A DNA stretch of 64,000 nucleotides from JBFGFX01 sp965232455 (GCA_965232455.1 OZ246981.1:5642001-5706000), one strand, 5' to 3'. Positions 1 to 9,733 are shown, numbered from the stretch's first letter. The notes: generated by a model from the sequence alone, not told the origin. Program-made: numbers and translations.

Positions 1-124
1 GGAGAGGCTCACAATTACCTCATGAGATCCTGATTTCCAACCAATTCCGTGATCTGCCGCACTTCTGTTTGCCGGTGTCACCGCGTACCATACCGTTTTA
101 CATACTGTCTGAGGTACTAAACGC

Positions 125-841
125 TTGAAAGGTCGCTCTCCAGCCAGCATCAGCGGTCTTTCCGCCTGGGCCTTGAGAAGCGGGATTCTCGTGGCGGTCC
201 TTGTTGGCACCTACCTGATTTACGAACTCGGCCGCATGCAGGCCGGCTACAGCATCGTGGACGCAACGGCGGAGCAGCTGGCGTATCGGAACGAGATCGC
301 CGATCTGGAGCGCCAGATCATTGCCCTGAAAGAGGAGATCGCGCTACAGGAGACCCATCGAAACATCGACAGGGAGGCCTACAACACCGTGGAGGCCGGT
401 CTCGCGGATTTGCAGCAGAAGATTCAGGAGCAGCAGGACGCCATCGAGTTCTACCGCGGCATCATGTCGCCCTCCGAGGGCGGTCGCGGGCTGCGAGTAC
501 AGGATCTGAGGCTCAGCAAGGGTGGCGACGATCGCGAGTACAAGGTTCGATTGGTGCTGGTGCAGGTCATGCAGCACGACCGCGCGGTCAAAGGCGATGT
601 GGGCTTCAGCCTGGAGGGCGCGCAGGATGGAGTAGCCGTGTCCTATTCCCTGGAACAATTGGTGCCTGCCGACGAGGACAGCAGTTGGCCGTTCTCGTTC
701 AGGTACTTCCAGACGTTCGATAGAGATCTCGTATTGCCGGACGGGTTCACACCCGAGCGCATTCACCTCGAGGTTCGATCACGCACCAAGTCTGTCTCCA
801 GCGTTGAGCAGACGTTCGCCTGGCAAGCGAGCCCGGGCTGA
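125..841 (+). CDS. DUF6776-type membrane-anchored coiled-coil protein
   Basis: The 238-residue protein has one N-terminal membrane segment (about residues 17-36), then a charged, heptad-like helical stretch (about 45-115) predicted to be a coiled coil, then a beta-rich C-terminal domain. That layout matches the uncharacterised DUF6776 family, which in many Gammaproteobacteria sits just upstream of bactofilin and erpA, as here. It probably lies in the inner membrane facing the periplasm. The start codon is TTG, the only reasonable start near the membrane segment. The bactofilin gene begins 19 bases after the stop, so the two are probably cotranscribed. The function is unknown; a role in envelope or cell-shape organisation is inferred only from the neighbour. 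Confidence 0.75.
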   Translation: MKGRSPASISGLSAWALRSGILVAVLVGTYLIYELGRMQAGYSIVDATAEQLAYRNEIADLERQIIALKEEIALQETHRNIDREAYNTVEAGLADLQQKIQEQQDAIEFYRGIMSPSEGGRGLRVQDLRLSKGGDDREYKVRLVLVQVMQHDRAVKGDVGFSLEGAQDGVAVSYSLEQLVPADEDSSWPFSFRYFQTFDRDLVLPDGFTPERIHLEVRSRTKSVSSVEQTFAWQASPG

Positions 842-860
842 GTTTTTTTGGAGGATATTC

Positions 861-1286
861 ATGTTTGGACGTAAGCAAATGCCACCGGTCGATACCCTGG
901 TTGGCGCCAACTCACAGGTCAACGGCGATCTGGGGTTTTCCGGTCATTGCCACATCGACGGCGTCGTCAAAGGCAGCGTCAACGCGGACGCGGACAGCAA
1001 CTCGGCGCTGAGTATTTCCGAGGATGCGACCGTCGAGGGGGGCGTCACGGTGCCCTATGTGGTGCTGAACGGCATCGTTCGCGGCGACGTCGTTGCGAGC
1101 CAGCGCGTTGAACTCGGATCGACCGCCAGAGTCATAGGTAACGTGTATTACAACCTGATCGAGATGGCTATCGGGGCGGAGATAAACGGCAAGCTTGTGC
1201 ACCAGCCCGAAGGTCAGGTACCGTTACTCGAACAAACGAGCGGCGGTATGGAGGCTCCGACCCCCATTGCCAGCGCTTCTCAATAG
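861..1286 (+). CDS. Bactofilin (polymer-forming cytoskeletal protein)
   Basis: The 141-residue protein has a short polar N terminus and a central right-handed beta-helix-like core with repeated small/hydrophobic periodicity (about residues 15-110), followed by a disordered tail. This is the bactofilin (CcmA-like) plan. Family members polymerise without nucleotide into filaments on the inner face of the membrane and help place peptidoglycan enzymes. The open frame extends upstream to 804, but ATG at 861 has a clear GGAGG seven bases before it and gives the usual family length. The upstream DUF6776 gene and the nearby M23 peptidase and anmK fit an envelope-related neighbourhood. Confidence 0.88.
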   Translation: MFGRKQMPPVDTLVGANSQVNGDLGFSGHCHIDGVVKGSVNADADSNSALSISEDATVEGGVTVPYVVLNGIVRGDVVASQRVELGSTARVIGNVYYNLIEMAIGAEINGKLVHQPEGQVPLLEQTSGGMEAPTPIASASQ

Positions 1287-1304
1287 GAACTCAGCGACAG
1301 GACC

Positions 1305-1673
1305 ATGCAATCCGATACTCCAGTCATAGGCACGTCCAGTGCACCGCCGCCCGTCGTCTTCACCGACGCTGCCGCCGACAAGGTCGGGGAGCTGATAGAA
1401 GACGAGGCTAATCCGGAGCTCAAGCTCCGGGTATTCGTTGCCGGCGGCGGCTGCTCCGGTTTTTCGTACGGGTTCACGTTCGACGAAAGAATCGAAGACG
1501 GCGACAGCCAGGTGGAAAACCGCGGCGTGACGCTGTTGATTGATCCGATGAGCGTCCAGTATCTGATGGGCGCGGAAATCGACTACAAGGAAGACCTTCA
1601 GGGCGCGCAATTCGTCATTCGCAATCCGAATGCCGCGACAACCTGCGGCTGCGGCTCGTCCTTTTCGGTATAA
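1305..1673 (+). CDS. erpA: Iron-sulfur cluster insertion protein ErpA
   Basis: This A-type Fe-S carrier has 122 residues. The three conserved cysteines are visible: Cys50 in AGGGCSGF and Cys114/Cys116 in TTCGCGSS near the C terminus. ErpA takes [4Fe-4S] clusters from the Isc scaffold and delivers them to apo-proteins, including isoprenoid biosynthesis enzymes. ErpA, IscA and SufA are close paralogues; position next to bactofilin and anmK is the usual place of erpA (for example in Pseudomonas), which favours this name. An AGGA-type ribosome site lies just before the ATG. It follows bactofilin by 18 bases and is likely in the same transcript. Confidence 0.92.
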   Translation: MQSDTPVIGTSSAPPPVVFTDAAADKVGELIEDEANPELKLRVFVAGGGCSGFSYGFTFDERIEDGDSQVENRGVTLLIDPMSVQYLMGAEIDYKEDLQGAQFVIRNPNAATTCGCGSSFSV

Positions 1674-1743
1674 TTCCGCGGAATAACCCGAAGCCGCAAA
1701 ACTCGAGGGCGCGACCAGGGCCGGAGCCCACTTCCCCATCCGT

Positions 1744-3279
1744 ATGAGCAATACCGCCGCCCAATCCGGTGACGTCGAGACCGGGCTTGTTGCTTCGCCC
1801 GAGGTCCTGGCCGCGGTAGACCTCGGCTCCAACAGTTTTCACATGATCGTCGGCGAACTTCGCCACGGTCAGCTCACCATCATCGACCGGCTGAAGGAAA
1901 CCGTGCGTCTCTCCGAGGGGCTGGACGAGACCGGCGAGCTGACGGCTCCCGCCCGCCTGCGCGCGATAGATTGCCTGTCGCGATTCGGCGAGCGGTTGCG
2001 GGATATGCACGCGTCAAGCGTCCGCGCAGCCGGCACCAGCACCCTGCGTCGCGCAAAAGACAGCCAGGAATTTTGCCGGGCTGCCGAAAAAGCGCTGGGC
2101 CATCCCATCGAGGTCATCTCGGGCCTGGAAGAGGCGCGCCTGATTTACAGTGGCGTCGTCAACAGCACGCCCGCGAACGAAGGGCTGCGATTGGTGCTCG
2201 ATATCGGCGGCGGCAGCACCGAGCTCATCCTTGGCCAGGGTACTCGCCCGAAGGCGCTCGAAAGTTTACACATGGGCTGCGTGGTGATGACCGAGCGGCA
2301 TTTCCCGGGCGGTGCGCTCAGCCGGGCGGCGTTCGACAAAGCGCGGCTGGCGATTCGGCTCAAGCTGCGTCCGGTCAAGGCGTTCTTCCGCGATTCCACG
2401 GGCATCGACGCCATTGGTACGTCGGGAACGATACTGGCAACGGAGCGCGTCGCCCGCGAACTCAAGATTATGGAATCGCACCTGACCCTCGATGCGGTGG
2501 AGCAGCTGATCGACCGGGCGATAGAATGTGGGCGGATTGAGGCGCTCGCGATGCCCGGCCTGGCTGAACGACGGGCGCAGGTCTGGCCGGGCGGGCTTGC
2601 CATTCTCGCCGAGCTACTGCACGTATTGCGCATCGATCGGCTGGCGACCTCGGACGGCGCGCTTCGGGAAGGCCTGCTTTACGACTACATCGGCCGTCTG
2701 CAACACGAAGACGCCCGAGAGCGAAGTGTCCGGGCTTTGGCGTTGCGCTACAACGTCGATCCCGATCAGGCGGCGCGGGTCGCCGGGACCGCCGGGAAAC
2801 TGCTCGTCCAGTGCGCCGACGATTGGGATCTCGATCCGGAGTCCGCCGGCAAGGCGCTCGACTGGGCGGCGCGGCTGCACGAAATCGGTCTCGACATATC
2901 GCACGAGGGATTCGACCGGCACGGCGCCTATATTGCCGAAAACGCCAATATTCCCGGATTCCCGCACTCGGAGCAGCGTCTGCTGGCGTTTCTCATCGCC
3001 AGTCAGCGCCGGCATATCGATGTTACGAAAGCCAAAGCCCTGCCGCAGTTGTGGCGGCCAAAGGCGGTCCGCATGTCTATTCTGTTGCGTCTCGCCGTGC
3101 TGCTGAACCGCAGCCGCAGCAGCAAACTCAAGCCCGACGTCGCAATATCCGGCGCCGCGGAGTCCGTCGCCTTGCGGTTCCCGGCAAATTGGCTCGCCGC
3201 CAATCCGTTGACCGTCGCCGACCTGGAGCGCGAGCGGGCGTATCTGGCTGAAGTGGACTATCGCCTCGACTACGAATAA
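1744..3279 (+). CDS. ppx: Exopolyphosphatase, Ppx/GppA family
   Basis: The 511-residue protein starts with the ASKHA phosphate-binding loop (DLGSNSFHMIVGE, about residues 27-39) and has the second loop DIGGGSTEL near residue 148. A C-terminal HD-like helical domain follows (from about residue 310), the architecture of long Ppx enzymes. It removes terminal phosphates from polyphosphate; some relatives also hydrolyse pppGpp, and the sequence alone does not separate the two. It faces ppk1 tail to tail, so synthesis and breakdown of polyphosphate are encoded side by side. The 70-base gap after erpA has no terminator that I can see, so read-through from erpA is possible. Confidence 0.88.
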   Translation: MSNTAAQSGDVETGLVASPEVLAAVDLGSNSFHMIVGELRHGQLTIIDRLKETVRLSEGLDETGELTAPARLRAIDCLSRFGERLRDMHASSVRAAGTSTLRRAKDSQEFCRAAEKALGHPIEVISGLEEARLIYSGVVNSTPANEGLRLVLDIGGGSTELILGQGTRPKALESLHMGCVVMTERHFPGGALSRAAFDKARLAIRLKLRPVKAFFRDSTGIDAIGTSGTILATERVARELKIMESHLTLDAVEQLIDRAIECGRIEALAMPGLAERRAQVWPGGLAILAELLHVLRIDRLATSDGALREGLLYDYIGRLQHEDARERSVRALALRYNVDPDQAARVAGTAGKLLVQCADDWDLDPESAGKALDWAARLHEIGLDISHEGFDRHGAYIAENANIPGFPHSEQRLLAFLIASQRRHIDVTKAKALPQLWRPKAVRMSILLRLAVLLNRSRSSKLKPDVAISGAAESVALRFPANWLAANPLTVADLERERAYLAEVDYRLDYE

Positions 3280-3296
3280 CGGCCGGCCGGTGTCCT

Positions 3297-3328
3297 GTCC
3301 GATTGATTCGTTGAACGAATCGGCGGAC
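3297..3328. terminator. Hairpin between convergent ppx and ppk1
   Basis: An imperfect inverted repeat (GTCCG...GATTCGT, two-base loop, ACGAATC...CGGAC) fills the 55-base gap between the two stop codons. Position and symmetry suggest a bidirectional terminator. There is no long T tract on either strand, so efficiency is uncertain. Confidence 0.5.
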
Positions 3329-3334
3329 AAAACG

Positions 3335-5410
3335 CTAGCTGCTCGTTGCGAATTCCTCGAGTAGCTTCAGCTGTGCGGACACCGGTTCCTCCCCGTGCGG
3401 ATCAACTCGAAAGTATCTTCCGCTTCCCTGAAGCTCCCAAGCCTGGGTGTTGTCGGCAAGGAACAGCTCCAGGTCTTTGATGAGCCGTTTTTTGATTGAT
3501 CGTTTGGCTATCGGAAAACAGGTTTCCGTTCGACGGAAGAAGTTTCGATCCATCCAGTCCGCGCTTGCGCAAAGCACTTCCTCCTTGCCGTCGGCGTAAA
3601 AGTAAAACACACGCGAATGTTCGAGGAAGCGCCCGACAATTGAACGGACGTGTATGTTCTCCGACAGCCCCTGCACGCCGGGCCGGAGCCCGCAGATTCC
3701 CCGGACGACGAGATCGACCCGAACGCCGGCCTGCGATGCTCTGTACAGCATGTCGATGATCTGCGGTTCGATCAGGGAATTAATCTTGGCCATGATGCGC
3801 GCTTTTTTGCCGGCCTCCGCATTCTTGATCTCGCGCTCAATGCGTTCGATCATTGCGTCGAACAGGTGGAATGGCGATGTCGTGATCTGGTTCAGATCGT
3901 CGGCGAGCGTCAGGCTTGTCAACTGCATGAACACTTTGTGCACGTCTTCACCCAGCTCCTGATCACCGCTCAGGTATCCATAGTCTGTATAGAGTCTTGC
4001 GGTACCGGAGTGGTAATTGCCGGTCCCCAGATGCACGTAGCGGCGGATCTCATCGTTTTCACGTCTGACCACAAGGGACATCTTTGCGTGCGTTTTGTAG
4101 CCGACCAGACCATAAACAACGTGAGCGCCGGCCTCCTGCAGCTGATTGGCAAGTGAGATGTTTGCCGCTTCGTCAAACCGGGCCATGAGTTCGATGACCG
4201 CCGTTACCTCCTTGCCCGCGCTGGCCGCCTTGACGAGCTGGTCGACGATCGCCGAATCGGTTCCGGTTCGGTAAAGCGTTTGTTTGATGGCGAGAACTTT
4301 CGGGTCTTTCGCCGCGGATGCGAGGAAATCGATCACCGGCGTGAACGATTGATAGGGGTGATGTAAAAGTATGTTCTGCTTGCGCAGAACGGAAAATATG
4401 GACTCGTCGGTTTTCAACTCGGGCGGCAGGCCGGGCGTGAAAGGCGGGTACAGCAGGTCCGGCCTTTCCGCCATGTCACAAACTTTGGCGAGACGGTTCA
4501 GGTTTACGGGACCGTCGACGGTGAACATGTCGTCCTTTTCCAGCGAGAAATGGTCGAGCAGAAAATCACTCAGGTCCTCCGGGCATTCATGGCTGATTTC
4601 CAAACGAACCGCGGCACCGTAACGGCTCGCCGCCAGCTGGCCCTCCAACGAGCGCACGAGATCCTCGACCTCTTCTTCGTCGACGTACAAATTGCTGTTT
4701 CGCGTGACTCGGAATTGATAACAACCCTCGACCTTCAATCCCGAAAAAAGCTCGTCGACGTGATCGTGAATCACTGACGACAGGAACACGAAGTTACTGC
4801 TGCCCGATTCGCACAGATGCGCGGGCAGGCTGATTACGCGGGGGAGCGATCGGGGCGCCTGCACCACGGCCCGATGCCGCCGGCGGCCGTACGCATCTTT
4901 GCCCTTGAGCCGAATGATGAAATTCAGGCTTTTGTTCAACAGCCTCGGGAACGGCCGTGACGGATCGAGCGTCAACGGCGTCAATACGGGCACGATTTCC
5001 TTGCGAAACAGGTCGCGTAACCATGACCTTTGCTCGTCCGTCCAATCATCGCTTTGCGGAAAATGTATTCGTTCGTTCGCAAACTCCGGGATGATCACCT
5101 TGTTGAGCATTTCGTATTGCTGCCACACGAGCAGGCGCACCCGCTGGCGGATTTCCTCGAGCAACTGCTGCGGCGTCAGCTTGTCGGCGCCGGGCGCCGG
5201 GGCGCCGATCTCGGCCAGCTGCTTGTAGGACGCCACCCGGACCTCGAAAAACTCGTCCATATTGGTGCTGGAGATGCACAAGAACCGCAGGCGCTCCAGG
5301 AGCGGGATCGAGTCGTCGGCCGCCTGATCCAGCACTCGGCGGTTGAACTCGAGAAGGCTGAGTTCACGGTTTATGTAGCGTTCGGTCGGCTGCGTGACGG
5401 GTGCGTCCAA
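3335..5410 (-). CDS. ppk1: Polyphosphate kinase 1
   Basis: The 691-residue protein is full length for PPK1, which transfers the gamma phosphate of ATP to a growing polyphosphate chain. The N-terminal domain begins with RYINRELSLLEFN-type sequence. The two catalytic histidine motifs are present: GYKTHAKM (about residue 438, the phosphorylated histidine) and FLEHSRV (about 597). The start is a TTG (position 5410) immediately before the conserved N terminus. It is convergent with ppx. The pair sits between erpA and anmK, which are often adjacent in related genomes, so this looks like an insertion into an older gene order. Confidence 0.96.
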   Translation of the reverse strand: MDAPVTQPTERYINRELSLLEFNRRVLDQAADDSIPLLERLRFLCISSTNMDEFFEVRVASYKQLAEIGAPAPGADKLTPQQLLEEIRQRVRLLVWQQYEMLNKVIIPEFANERIHFPQSDDWTDEQRSWLRDLFRKEIVPVLTPLTLDPSRPFPRLLNKSLNFIIRLKGKDAYGRRRHRAVVQAPRSLPRVISLPAHLCESGSSNFVFLSSVIHDHVDELFSGLKVEGCYQFRVTRNSNLYVDEEEVEDLVRSLEGQLAASRYGAAVRLEISHECPEDLSDFLLDHFSLEKDDMFTVDGPVNLNRLAKVCDMAERPDLLYPPFTPGLPPELKTDESIFSVLRKQNILLHHPYQSFTPVIDFLASAAKDPKVLAIKQTLYRTGTDSAIVDQLVKAASAGKEVTAVIELMARFDEAANISLANQLQEAGAHVVYGLVGYKTHAKMSLVVRRENDEIRRYVHLGTGNYHSGTARLYTDYGYLSGDQELGEDVHKVFMQLTSLTLADDLNQITTSPFHLFDAMIERIEREIKNAEAGKKARIMAKINSLIEPQIIDMLYRASQAGVRVDLVVRGICGLRPGVQGLSENIHVRSIVGRFLEHSRVFYFYADGKEEVLCASADWMDRNFFRRTETCFPIAKRSIKKRLIKDLELFLADNTQAWELQGSGRYFRVDPHGEEPVSAQLKLLEEFATSS

Positions 5411-5481
5411 TGTTGGTCTCGGTCGAATGGGATCGACCAGTATACCAACGGTGGAGTTACGAGTTCTTTAACTAGGTAGGA

Positions 5482-6612
5482 TTACTGATAAATGGCGCCG
5501 AGGACTTCAGGTGCACCGGCGCCGGTCACGGACGGCAGGTTTCCGGGCAGGCCCTGCAGGGTGCGGCTCGCCAGCCAGGCGAACGCGCAGGCTTCGACCC
5601 AGTCCGGGTCGAGGCCGCGCGCGGCCGTCGATTCAAGCGGGATCGGCGCGAGCGCGCCGGCCAGCGCGTTGACCAATTCGGTATTGTGGATGCCGCCGCC
5701 GCACACCAGCAGCGCGTTGGCCGTCGGTGCGTGCGTGCGAACTGCCGCTGCGATCGATTCCACGGTCAACGCCAACAGGGTGGCCTGGACGTCTTCCGGT
5801 GACGCATCGATCCCCTGGAGTTTGTCCCGCAGCCAGGCCAGATTGAAATGCTCGAATCCCGTGCTCTTGGGCGGCTCGCGATCGAAGTAGGTATCGCCAA
5901 GCATCCTTTGCAGGAGTTCCGGCGACGCCGACCCGCTCCGCGCCCATCGGCCGTCCTTGTCAAAAGGTTTACCGCGGTGCTCGAGAATCCATGCATCCAT
6001 GAGCGTGCTTGCCGGGCCGGTATCGAAGCCCGTTACGGTGCCGCTGTCCGCAGTCAACACCGTGATGTTGGCGATGCCGCCCAGGTTCAATACGACACGA
6101 TCGTGAGCATCGTCCGCAAACAGCCAATGATGAAAAGCGGGCGTGAGCGGAGCGCCCTGGCCGCCTGAGGCAATGTCCCGGCGCCGGAAATCCGCGACGG
6201 TGGTGATACCGGTGCCTTTCGCGACGACGTTCGGGTCGCCGATCTGCAAAGAGAACGGCCACTCATCGTCCGGCAGGTGGCGTATGGTTTGACCGTGGCT
6301 GCCGATCGCCGCGACGTCCGACGCTTCGGTATCGCTAACGTCCAGCAGCGTATTTGCGGCGTCTCGAAAGCACTCGCCGACCCAGCGGTCGAGGCGCCCG
6401 AGCTTGTCCACGGTCGAGCTCGCCGGCTCGCGGCTCAGCTCCAGCAGCTTCGCGCGCAGTTCGCCGGGGTAAGGGTGCGAGTGGGTTGCGATCATCTCAC
6501 ACTCATGATCGCCCAGCCGGACGAGCGCGGCGTCGATGCCGTCCATGCTCGTGCCCGAAATCAAGCCGACGTAGGCCGAACCCGGCGTCTCGGAAACGGC
6601 CACCTCGGTCAA
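5482..6612 (-). CDS. anmK: Anhydro-N-acetylmuramic acid kinase
   Basis: The 376-residue cytosolic ASKHA-family kinase cleaves and phosphorylates 1,6-anhydro-MurNAc to MurNAc-6-phosphate in peptidoglycan recycling. Visible motifs are GTSMDGIDAAL near the N terminus (nucleotide loop) and NLGGIANIT (about residue 180). The TTG start overlaps the stop of the M23 peptidase gene by four bases (TTGA), so the two are translationally coupled. The M23-anmK pair is conserved in Gammaproteobacteria and links wall cleavage to recovery of wall fragments. Confidence 0.94.
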   Translation of the reverse strand: MTEVAVSETPGSAYVGLISGTSMDGIDAALVRLGDHECEMIATHSHPYPGELRAKLLELSREPASSTVDKLGRLDRWVGECFRDAANTLLDVSDTEASDVAAIGSHGQTIRHLPDDEWPFSLQIGDPNVVAKGTGITTVADFRRRDIASGGQGAPLTPAFHHWLFADDAHDRVVLNLGGIANITVLTADSGTVTGFDTGPASTLMDAWILEHRGKPFDKDGRWARSGSASPELLQRMLGDTYFDREPPKSTGFEHFNLAWLRDKLQGIDASPEDVQATLLALTVESIAAAVRTHAPTANALLVCGGGIHNTELVNALAGALAPIPLESTAARGLDPDWVEACAFAWLASRTLQGLPGNLPSVTGAGAPEVLGAIYQ

Positions 6613-8030
6613 TCGAGCGTCAACGACGCCATCCGGGTCTGCTTGTATCGCAGGAGTTCGTCGAGGATGGGTTCCGCGGTTGCAAGAAAGTCCTGCATGT
6701 ATTCCTCGCTTATCGGCTCGGCCTGCGGCAGTTTGACGGTGCGAGGGTTGCGATGAACGCCGTTCAACCGGTATTCGTAATGCAGGTGCGGGGCGGTCGC
6801 AAGCCCGGTGCTGCCCACGAAGCCTATCGTTTGACCCTGTTTGACGCGGCTGCCGAGTCGCGCGGTTTTCGCGAAAGCGGACATGTGTGCGTACAGCGTG
6901 CTTATGTTGCCGCCGTGCTGAAGGATAACGGCGTTGCCGTAGCCGCCTTTGACGCCCCGAAATATGACCTTGCCGTCACCGGAAGCCTTGATCGGCGTAC
7001 CTCTTGGCGCTGCATAATCGACGCCGCGGTGCGCGCGGATCGTATTCAGAATCGGATGTTTCCGGTTTGGGTTGAATCTCGAACTGATGCGGGTGAAGTC
7101 CACAGGCGCGCGGATGAACGCTTTTCGAACGCTGCGCCCTTCCGGCGTGAAATAGTCGGAGCGCCCGTTCTTGTCGACGTAGCGAATGGCGCGGAACGTT
7201 CTGCCGTTATTGTTGAATTCCGCCGCCACGATTTCCCCGTCCGCCACGAACTCGCCGTTCTGCCAGATTTCCTCGAACAGGATGTAATAGTTGTCGTCGG
7301 TACGGATATCCAGGACGAAGTCCACGTCCCACGCGAAAATCCCGGCAAGGTTCATGATCAGGCTGTCGCTGAGGTTCGCCGCCGCCGCGCTCTCGAACAG
7401 CGACGTGTCGATGCGTCCGTAGGCCAGCCGCTTCTGGGTCTCGATTGGGCGTTCAACGATCTCCGCTTCAAACCGTTCCTCGCCGCGGGTCACTTTCAGC
7501 GAACTGGTCAGCTCGAGATCGCGATGCAGGCTGACCAACTGGCCCGCGTTGTGCCGGATCTCGATTTCATCGCCCGGCTTGAGTAGGCGCAGGTGATCGC
7601 GTGCCTCGGGCAAGCGCGCGATTTGTGCAAGATGCCCGAGATCGAGTTTGTTCCGACGGAAAATCCGATCGAGAGTGTCACCACGGCGTACCGTGACGTT
7701 CAGTGCATCGTATTGCGGTTCGGGGAACAGCAGCGGTGGGTGGAAATCGGGATGGTCCGGCAGCAGAGGCTCCGGCTCGACCGCATCCGTGAAAACAATG
7801 TGTTCGATGTCCGAAATATCGTCGTCGGCAACCGCGGAAAGCGTATCGGGCGAGCTTGCGGTGACGGCGGCCGCGGGTTCGGACGGACTTTTTTGCAGCA
7901 AAAACGCCGCGGTCGCGAGCAGCGGAACGCCAAGACCTACGCCGAACCATCGCAGCGGCTGAGATTTTTTCTCCGGCGTGTTGACGGTGGTTTTGTAATC
8001 GTGAAGTAGCGGGCTTGGCTTTCGGTGCAA
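6609..8030 (-). CDS. M23 family peptidoglycan metallopeptidase with LysM-like domain
   Basis: The 473-residue protein has an N-terminal membrane or signal segment (about residues 28-46), a LysM/OapA-like region (about 108-155, VRRGDTLDRIF), a linker domain and a C-terminal LytM/M23 domain. The zinc ligands are visible in HRGVD (about 333) and HLHYEY (about 415), so the enzyme should be catalytically active, in contrast to degenerate EnvC/NlpD types. It would cut peptide cross-links in the periplasm (MepM-like). The TTG start at 8030 is preceded by a GGGAG. It is divergent from tyrS across about 290 bases, which must hold both promoters. Confidence 0.9.
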   Translation of the reverse strand: MHRKPSPLLHDYKTTVNTPEKKSQPLRWFGVGLGVPLLATAAFLLQKSPSEPAAAVTASSPDTLSAVADDDISDIEHIVFTDAVEPEPLLPDHPDFHPPLLFPEPQYDALNVTVRRGDTLDRIFRRNKLDLGHLAQIARLPEARDHLRLLKPGDEIEIRHNAGQLVSLHRDLELTSSLKVTRGEERFEAEIVERPIETQKRLAYGRIDTSLFESAAAANLSDSLIMNLAGIFAWDVDFVLDIRTDDNYYILFEEIWQNGEFVADGEIVAAEFNNNGRTFRAIRYVDKNGRSDYFTPEGRSVRKAFIRAPVDFTRISSRFNPNRKHPILNTIRAHRGVDYAAPRGTPIKASGDGKVIFRGVKGGYGNAVILQHGGNISTLYAHMSAFAKTARLGSRVKQGQTIGFVGSTGLATAPHLHYEYRLNGVHRNPRTVKLPQAEPISEEYMQDFLATAEPILDELLRYKQTRMASLTLD

Positions 8031-8321
8031 CGCTCAAGTCTCCCAGTCGCTCGACGGCGTAACTGTACAGCGGGAGCGCCGGTTCGTCAAAGAAAACTGT
8101 TATAACTCAGAACGTTAAAGTTTATTAATGATTGACGTTCTAAATTGGGTTTCCGGCTTCGGCGCGCGTTGTCTGCAGCGCATTTCGACGCCGATCCGGT
8201 GCAGTCGGCGCGAACCTGCTCTTTATGGTCCGGACTGCGCCGATTTTTGTCGCGCCGGCACTTTTCTCCACGCGCGAGAGTGCTACAGTTCCGCTGCCGA
8301 CCATCGGAGCCCGCTGAGATA

Positions 8322-9533
8322 ATGACCTCTGGTACCACACAACTTGCCGAACAGCTGGACGAATACGCGCGAGGCGCGGAGGAGATTCTTCCGGACGACG
8401 GCCTTCGCGAACGCCTGGAAAAGAAGCAGAAGCTCGTCGTCAAGGCGGGGTTTGACCCGACGGCGCCGGATCTTCACATCGGCCACACCGTGCTTATCAA
8501 CAAGATGCGGCAATTTCAGCAGTTTGGTCACGACGTCGTATTTCTGATCGGCGATTTTACCGGGATGATTGGCGACCCCAGCGGCAAGAACACAACTCGG
8601 CCGCCGTTGAGTGGCGAGGAGATTGCCGAGAACGCAAAGACCTACCAGGAGCAGGTCTTCAAAATCCTCGACCCCGAGCTGACGCGCATCGAATTCAATT
8701 CGACCTGGATGTCGAAAGTGGGCGCCGAGGGCATGATCAGGCTGGCCGCTCGTTACACGGTGGCCCGCATGCTGGAGCGGGACGATTTCAGCAAGCGGTT
8801 TGCCGGGGGGCAGTCAATCTCGATTCACGAGTTTCTCTATCCGCTGGTCCAGGGTTACGATTCCGTCGCCCTCGAAGCCGACGTCGAGCTTGGCGGCACC
8901 GATCAGAAGTTCAATTTGCTGGTGGGTCGGCATATGCAGCAGCAGTATGGGCAGGATCCGCAGATCGTCATCACGACACCCCTGCTCGAAGGTCTCGACG
9001 GCGTCCAGAAGATGTCGAAGTCGCTGGACAATTACATCGGCATCACCGACGTTCCCAACGAGATGTTCGGCAAGCTCATGAAGATATCCGACGATCTGAT
9101 GTGGCGGTATTACGAAGTGCTGAGTTTTCGGCCGCTCAAAGAGATCAACGGGCTGAGGACATCGGTGGACGAGGGCGCGAATCCACGTGACGTCAAGTTC
9201 GAGCTTGCCAGCGAGATCGTCGCGAGATTTCACGATCAATCGGCGGCCGAGCAGGCAAAATCCGAGTTCATCGCACGCTTTCAACAGGGCGCGATGCCCG
9301 AAGAGATTACCGAGGTGTCGCTTCCGAGCGTCGATGGTGAGCTCGGCGTTGCGCACCTGCTCAAAGCGGCGGGTTTGGTCGGCAGCACTTCTGAAGCATT
9401 TCGTATGATCAAGCAGGGGGCGGTCCGGATCGACGGTGAGCGGGTCGGGGACCGCACCCGGTCGATTCCGGCCGGCACGACACACGTCTACCAGGTCGGT
9501 AAGCGCAAATTCGCTAAAGTCAGCCTGACCTGA
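8322..9533 (+). CDS. tyrS: Tyrosyl-tRNA synthetase
   Basis: The 403-residue class I synthetase charges tRNA-Tyr. It has the HIGH-type motif DLHIGHTV, the KMSKS loop (QKMSKSLDN) and a C-terminal S4-like RNA-binding domain (about 340-403). The open frame runs upstream to 8145, but the ATG at 8322 gives the normal family N terminus. The sequence is of the TyrZ-like type found upstream of rRNA operons in Pseudomonas and relatives, matching the rRNA operon that follows here. Confidence 0.96.
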   Translation: MTSGTTQLAEQLDEYARGAEEILPDDGLRERLEKKQKLVVKAGFDPTAPDLHIGHTVLINKMRQFQQFGHDVVFLIGDFTGMIGDPSGKNTTRPPLSGEEIAENAKTYQEQVFKILDPELTRIEFNSTWMSKVGAEGMIRLAARYTVARMLERDDFSKRFAGGQSISIHEFLYPLVQGYDSVALEADVELGGTDQKFNLLVGRHMQQQYGQDPQIVITTPLLEGLDGVQKMSKSLDNYIGITDVPNEMFGKLMKISDDLMWRYYEVLSFRPLKEINGLRTSVDEGANPRDVKFELASEIVARFHDQSAAEQAKSEFIARFQQGAMPEEITEVSLPSVDGELGVAHLLKAAGLVGSTSEAFRMIKQGAVRIDGERVGDRTRSIPAGTTHVYQVGKRKFAKVSLT

Positions 9534-9705
9534 CGCTGCCCGGCGGATGTGTTCGCGAGCCGCCGGCGAGTGACGAAAGCGGCCGGCCGCCCCCGAAACG
9601 TCGATTTTCCCAGGGAAAAAGGGGGCTTTTTTCGCCGCGGGGCCGTCCCTGAACCGGCTGGCGGCGGCCCGGTCCGCTTCCGCCGAAAAATAGTTGACAA
9701 TGTGG

Positions 9706-9733
9706 TTGACCAGCGGCGATTGGCCGCTATAAT
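9706..9733 (+). promoter_or_regulatory. Probable rRNA operon P1 promoter
   Basis: TTGACC (9706-9711) and a perfect TATAAT (9728-9733) are separated by 16 bases, followed by a GC-rich discriminator typical of stringently controlled stable-RNA promoters. An alternative -35, TTGACA at 9694-9699, is 28 bases from the same -10 and so too far to pair with it. A second TATAAT at 9828-9833, with a poor -35, may mark a weaker second promoter. Confidence 0.7.
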
